From assembly GCA_950068635.1 (NCBI GenBank), contig CATMIM010000022.1, positions 1 to 9,364 of the forward strand: a stretch of DNA of 9,364 nucleotides, in the 5' to 3' direction. The stretch's first letter is position 1. Each line of letters starts with the position of its first letter. This document shows, piece after piece, positions 5,919 through 9,364 of this stretch. Below the pieces are notes generated by a model. That model did not search any database, was not told where the DNA came from, and saw only the letters and a program-made list of their open reading frames with translations. This stretch comes from an uncultured Candidatus Poseidoniales archaeon (GTDB taxonomy: Archaea > Thermoplasmatota > Poseidoniia > Poseidoniales > Thalassarchaeaceae). Both the position numbers and the translations under genes were made by a program.

Positions 5919-7532
5919 ATGACCCACCCTGAGAACGAACCCATCCTCGAGTATGGACCCGGAAGTCCAGAGAGAGAGGCCCTGCAGGAGGAACTGTCGC
6001 GGCAGTCCTCAGAAGTCGTCGAGATTCCCTGCATCATCAATGGCGAGCTGGTGTTCACCGGTGACACCACCACCCAGGTGATGCCGCACGACCACGGCCA
6101 TGTGCTCGCAATCGTTCACCTTGCGGGAAAGGCGGAGGTCAGGGAAGCGTGCGAGGCAGCCGTCGCTGCTCAGGAATCATGGATCGCCATGGGTTTGGAA
6201 GCCCGCTCGCAGATCTTCCTCCGCGCCGCCGACCTGCTCGCCGGTGACTGGCGCATGCGCGTGAATGCTGCGACCATGCTCAACCAGTCGAAGACCGCCT
6301 TCCAAGCGGAGATCGACGCGGCGTGTGAACTGATCGACTTCTGGCGCTTCAACGTGCATTATGCCTCTGAGTTCCACGACCAGCTGCAGCCCCTGGTGAG
6401 TCCCGAGGGGTTCGTCAACACGACCGAGATCCGCCCGCTCGAGGGATTCGTGCTCGCCATCACCCCGTTCAACTTCACCAGCATCTCGGGAAACCTGTCC
6501 ACCGCACCCACGTTGATGGGAGGCACCTCCGTGTGGAAGCCCAGCCGTAACTCATACCACTCGAATTACCAGTTGATGCAACTGATGATGGAGGCTGGCA
6601 TGCCACCCGGTGTGGTCAACTTCGTGCCTGGGAACCCGCGGATGATCGTTGACACCTGCCTCGAGAACCCCGACTTCGCCGGCGTCCACTTCACCGGCTC
6701 CACCCGCGTCTTCCAAGGGTTGTGGGGCAAAGTCGCCGAATCTCTTCCCCGACTCCGTTCCTACCCGCGCATCGTCGGTGAGACCGGTGGCAAGGATTTC
6801 GTCGTCGCGCATCCGAACTGCGACCGTCGCGGCCTGCTGGTGGCGCTGCTGCGCGGCTCGTTCGAATATCAAGGACAGAAGTGCTCGGCGGCCAGCCGCG
6901 CCTACATCCCCGAGAGCGTGTGGGAGGGCATCAAGGGAGAATTCGTGGAGGAGATTCAAAAGATCACCATGGGCGACCCGAGAGACTTCACGAACTTCGT
7001 CACCGCGGTCATCGACCAGAAGGCGTTCGACAAGATCAGCGGCTACATCCGTGCGGCAGAGGCAGACCCCCTGTGCGACGTGGTTGTAGGTGGGGGATGC
7101 GACGACAGCAAGGGCTGGTTCATCGAGCCGACCGTGATTCAGACCTCCGACCCCAAAGCACCCTCGATGGTCGAGGAGATCTTCGGGCCCGTGCTGACAG
7201 TCTATGTCTACGAGGATCACGACTTCGAGGACGTTCTGCAACTGTGTGACGAGTCTTCGCCCTACGCGCTGACCGGCTCGATCTTCGCCAATGACGAGGC
7301 GGACATCCAGACCGCCTACAACGCGCTGCGCTTCACTGCGGGCAACTTCTACATCAACGACAAGCCGACCGGCGCCGCTGTGGCCCAGCAACCCTTCGGG
7401 GGAGCGCGGGCGAGTGGAACCAACGACAAGGCCGGTGGACCGTTGAACTTGCTCAGGTGGATCATCCCGCGCAGCGTGAAACGCACCTTGGAGCCGCCTC
7501 ATGACTGGGGCTATCCCTTCATGGACGAGTGA
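5919..7532 (+). CDS. pruA: 1-pyrroline-5-carboxylate dehydrogenase (L-glutamate gamma-semialdehyde dehydrogenase), ALDH4A1-like
   Basis: This 537-residue NAD-dependent aldehyde dehydrogenase oxidises glutamate semialdehyde, the open form of 1-pyrroline-5-carboxylate, to glutamate, the last step of proline (and ornithine) breakdown. It matches the human mitochondrial enzyme nearly end to end: PGSPERE (14-20), QAEIDAACELIDFWRFN (129-145), EGFVLAITPFNFTSISGNL (175-193), FTGS (258-261), GETGGKDF with catalytic Glu288 (287-294), YQGQKC with nucleophile Cys322, EEIFGPVLTVYVY (419-431), GNFYINDK (475-482), and the aldehyde-anchor loop QPFGGARASGTNDK (491-504). It is a standalone enzyme, not a PutA fusion. 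I chose ATG 5919 because upstream in-frame codons read as Arg-rich spacer and the family N-terminus begins near here. The symporter gene overlaps its stop. This family type is commonest in eukaryotes and some bacteria, so transfer in the lineage's history is plausible. Confidence 0.95.
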   Translation: MTHPENEPILEYGPGSPEREALQEELSRQSSEVVEIPCIINGELVFTGDTTTQVMPHDHGHVLAIVHLAGKAEVREACEAAVAAQESWIAMGLEARSQIFLRAADLLAGDWRMRVNAATMLNQSKTAFQAEIDAACELIDFWRFNVHYASEFHDQLQPLVSPEGFVNTTEIRPLEGFVLAITPFNFTSISGNLSTAPTLMGGTSVWKPSRNSYHSNYQLMQLMMEAGMPPGVVNFVPGNPRMIVDTCLENPDFAGVHFTGSTRVFQGLWGKVAESLPRLRSYPRIVGETGGKDFVVAHPNCDRRGLLVALLRGSFEYQGQKCSAASRAYIPESVWEGIKGEFVEEIQKITMGDPRDFTNFVTAVIDQKAFDKISGYIRAAEADPLCDVVVGGGCDDSKGWFIEPTVIQTSDPKAPSMVEEIFGPVLTVYVYEDHDFEDVLQLCDESSPYALTGSIFANDEADIQTAYNALRFTAGNFYINDKPTGAAVAQQPFGGARASGTNDKAGGPLNLLRWIIPRSVKRTLEPPHDWGYPFMDE

Positions 7533-9004
7533 ACATGGACACGAACGTCGCATACTTGCTGATGCTCGGCACACTCGCCGGCTTCGGATACATCGGATGG
7601 CGGGCGGCGACTGAGAAGGAACTGGACAGTGACGCCTATCTTTCCGCCCGCGGAACCCAGAACTGGCTGCGCATCGGACTCAGCCTGTTCGCCTCCGGCA
7701 TGGGCATATGGCTGCTGTTCTCTCCTGCAGAGGTCGGGTATTACGGCGGCTTCTGGGATGTCCTGGGCTACGCACTGTCCGCTTCCACACCCTTCCTGCT
7801 GCTCGCCTACGTCGGACCGAAGATTCGGAGGAAACTGCCTGACGGCGTCACCCTCGCCGACTTCGTGCGCATGAGGATCGGGAGGCGGATGCAGGTCTAC
7901 GTTGGCATCATCTCAGTGCTCTACATGTTCACCTTCCTGTTCGCAGAGTTCCTCGCCATCGGCAAGGCGATGGAACTGCTCGCCGGGATGAAACCGCTCT
8001 ATCCCATACTCCTGGTTGCCGCCGTCACCGCCGCCTACACCGCCTATGGCGGACTTCCCGCGTCCCTGCGCACCGACCGCGTGCAGGGTTGGTTGGTGCT
8101 GTGGCTGCTCGTGGCTCTGCTGCTGATCCTCTTCGGGGCTGACATCGGCACCATGCTGGAGCAGGCGAAGGCGCACACTCCGGAGGACCTGGAATGGGAT
8201 TGGGCGCACGGCAGCATCTCGGACATGAACAAGGCGTCGTTCCTGTCGGGACTGGCCCTGATCGTGGCGATCACATCGGCGGAGATGTTCTCGCAGGGCA
8301 ACTGGCAGCGGGCGTATGCGTCCGAGGACGAAGACGCCCTCAAGAAAGGCGCTTGCTTCGCAGCTGTTCTGGTTCTCCCGTTGATGTTCATCATGGGATT
8401 CCTCGGAACGGTGGTCGCCGGCCAGGGCGCAGTGGAGGACCCTTCCATGGCATTCTTCCTGCTCATCGAAGATGCAGGCGTGTTCATCATCGCGCTGTTC
8501 ATCATCCTGGGGATCGCGTTGGTGTGTTCGAGCACTGACACCCTGCAGAACGCCGTGGTCGCATCGATCAGCCGCGACCTGTCCGACGGCAAGATGGACT
8601 TGAAGACCGCACGATTGGTGTCGCTCGGACTTATTCCAATCGCCGTCTACCTCGCTACCGAGCCGACCATCCTCGGGCTCAAACTCGATGGACTCGGCAT
8701 CTTCGAGATCTTCCTGTTCGCCGACCTGCTGGCCACCGCCACCGTGCTGCCGGTGCTGCTCACACTGAGCGACAGAATCGACGGACGCGCATCCCTCGCC
8801 GGGGCCATCTGCGGACTGCTGTCCGTGGTCCTCTACGGCGTGGTGACCGCAGACCTCTCCGCCGGCATCCACTACCTCATCTCACCCACGAACGATATCG
8901 GATTGGCGAACCTCGGTGTGTTCCTGAGCGCGCTCATCGGTTCCGGGCTCGTGACCGTGATCGGCAGCAACGTTCTGCGCGAAATCGACTCTCGAGAAGC
9001 GTGA
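7529..9004 (+). CDS. Sodium:solute symporter (SSS family), probably proline or a related compound
   Basis: This 491-residue, very hydrophobic protein has about 12-13 predicted membrane helices and the usual SSS length. Family signatures are AYTAYGGLPASLRTDRVQGW (residues 169-188), the QRAYASEDEDALKKGA loop (260-275), and a CSSTDT helix start (333-338) at the position of the Ser/Thr residues that ligate Na+ in PutP, followed by ASISRDL (345-351). Substrate is not readable from sequence; SSS members carry proline, pantothenate, sugars, urea and others. Co-transcription with the pyrroline-5-carboxylate dehydrogenase makes Na+-driven proline uptake the best guess. The GTG start shares 4 bases (GTGA) with the dehydrogenase stop; ATG 7535, two codons in, is equally possible. 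Neither has a clear ribosome-binding site, suggesting translational coupling. The putPA-like arrangement (uptake plus oxidation) lacks the proline dehydrogenase. Confidence 0.9.
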   Translation: MNMDTNVAYLLMLGTLAGFGYIGWRAATEKELDSDAYLSARGTQNWLRIGLSLFASGMGIWLLFSPAEVGYYGGFWDVLGYALSASTPFLLLAYVGPKIRRKLPDGVTLADFVRMRIGRRMQVYVGIISVLYMFTFLFAEFLAIGKAMELLAGMKPLYPILLVAAVTAAYTAYGGLPASLRTDRVQGWLVLWLLVALLLILFGADIGTMLEQAKAHTPEDLEWDWAHGSISDMNKASFLSGLALIVAITSAEMFSQGNWQRAYASEDEDALKKGACFAAVLVLPLMFIMGFLGTVVAGQGAVEDPSMAFFLLIEDAGVFIIALFIILGIALVCSSTDTLQNAVVASISRDLSDGKMDLKTARLVSLGLIPIAVYLATEPTILGLKLDGLGIFEIFLFADLLATATVLPVLLTLSDRIDGRASLAGAICGLLSVVLYGVVTADLSAGIHYLISPTNDIGLANLGVFLSALIGSGLVTVIGSNVLREIDSREA

Positions 9005-9038
9005 GATGTTGATTCACTGAGCCGACACTATCAATATG

Positions 9039-9058
9039 CAACAGGTAAGAAACTGTTG
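9039..9058 (+). promoter_or_regulatory. Inverted repeat just before the ribosome-binding site of the right-edge gene
   Basis: CAACAG (9039-9044) and CTGTTG (9053-9058) are exact reverse complements around an 8-base spacer. Two more G-U pairs could form in RNA. The repeat ends 1 base before GAGGTG (9060-9065). It could be a DNA operator or an RNA hairpin affecting translation of the next gene. It is not followed by a T-tract. The 66-base gap holds nothing else clear apart from an AT-rich patch at 9027-9038. Confidence 0.35.
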
Positions 9059-9059
9059 T

Positions 9060-9065
9060 GAGGTG
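9060..9065 (+). promoter_or_regulatory. GAGGTG ribosome-binding site for the right-edge gene
   Basis: GAGGTG, identical to the site before the FAD oxidoreductase, lies 5 bases before an in-frame CTG at 9071. It decides the start proposed for the partial gene downstream. Confidence 0.55.
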
Positions 9066-9070
9066 CGACT

Positions 9071-9364
9071 CTGCCAGTTGTTGATCCTACTGACGCCGCC
9101 GCATATCTCCGTGCAATTCGTCTTTTGATTGGAGGCTATGGCGTCCATCGTCGCGAACAACGCCGCGAAGCGGACGTGGCGGTCCGCGAAGAGGTGGCCC
9201 GAGCATCAGGACGCGTACGCAACCACCTGAACAACGTGCACGACTCAGCCTATCGAGCGGGCGATACCGAACTCGCACAGGAGTGCGCCCTCGCACTGGA
9301 GGAGGTCGATGCGCTGCGCAACGACGTCGAACTGGCGGCGACCGGGGCGGACCATCCGTTCTTC
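9071..9364 (+). CDS. Hypothetical alpha-helical protein, N-terminal part (continues past right edge), possible CTG start
   Basis: The frame is open from the stop at 9059-9061 to the window end, giving 98 codons from CTG 9071. I do not recognise the family. The segment is rich in Ala, Arg, Glu and Val with few Gly or Pro (VREEVARASGRVRNHL, ALALEEVDALRNDVELA), so it is likely helical and perhaps coiled-coil. There is no signal peptide or membrane segment in this part. The frame has no ATG at all. The in-frame alternatives are TTG 9125 and GTG 9176, both without ribosome-binding sites, whereas CTG 9071 has GAGGTG at ideal spacing. It is downstream of and in the same direction as the symporter, but the 66-base gap with its own repeat suggests a separate unit. 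A sequencing error near the start is the main alternative. Confidence 0.6.
   Translation, partial: MPVVDPTDAAAYLRAIRLLIGGYGVHRREQRREADVAVREEVARASGRVRNHLNNVHDSAYRAGDTELAQECALALEEVDALRNDVELAATGADHPFF

Noticed and set aside
6552..7574. A 340-codon frame antisense to pruA
   Set aside because: It has no family motifs and is fully explained by codon bias of a very well-conserved dehydrogenase on the plus strand.
7913..8872. A 319-codon frame antisense to the symporter, rich in Glu, Gln and His
   Set aside because: This composition is what hydrophobic membrane codons give on the reverse strand. There is no independent evidence of coding.

Overview
The window is about 60% G+C and densely coding. 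It most resembles a planktonic archaeon of the Marine Group II Euryarchaeota (Poseidoniales) type. The main support is the left-edge gene: a large secreted protein joining a beta-propeller to acidic, cysteine-punctuated thrombospondin-3-like repeats, a style I associate with that group. Two GAGGTG ribosome-binding sites, a gene with no ribosome-binding site that may be leaderless, and a ferredoxin/FAD-protein pair of a kind common in archaea also fit. No rRNA or other phylogenetic marker is present, so a high-G+C bacterium such as an acidimicrobial actinobacterium cannot be excluded.

Left part, minus strand (1-4062): a secreted or surface protein gene whose C-terminus lies beyond the left edge, and upstream of it, in the same direction, a GcvT-family aminomethyltransferase. 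The 80-base gap between them holds a perfect hairpin that partly covers the secreted protein's likely ribosome-binding site.

Middle and right, plus strand (4199-9004): reading away from gcvT are a small 2[4Fe-4S] ferredoxin, a phytoene-desaturase-like FAD oxidoreductase starting 10 bases after it, a eukaryote-type (ALDH4A1-like) 1-pyrroline-5-carboxylate dehydrogenase, and a sodium:solute symporter overlapping the dehydrogenase stop by 4 bases. The first two look like one redox unit, with ferredoxin feeding a flavoprotein. The last two look like an uptake-and-oxidation unit for proline or a related compound. Between the two pairs is a 90-base gap with a perfect inverted repeat, a perfect 12-bp palindrome and a possible leaderless promoter. 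No recognisable proline dehydrogenase is present, so the enzyme that would make pyrroline-5-carboxylate is either elsewhere or is one of the redox proteins here.

Right edge (9005-9364): a short intergenic stretch with an inverted repeat and a strong ribosome-binding site, then the start of an unrecognised helical protein whose best start by spacing is the rare codon CTG.

There is no RNA gene, CRISPR array, transposase or integrase. No stretch longer than about 155 bases lacks a gene.
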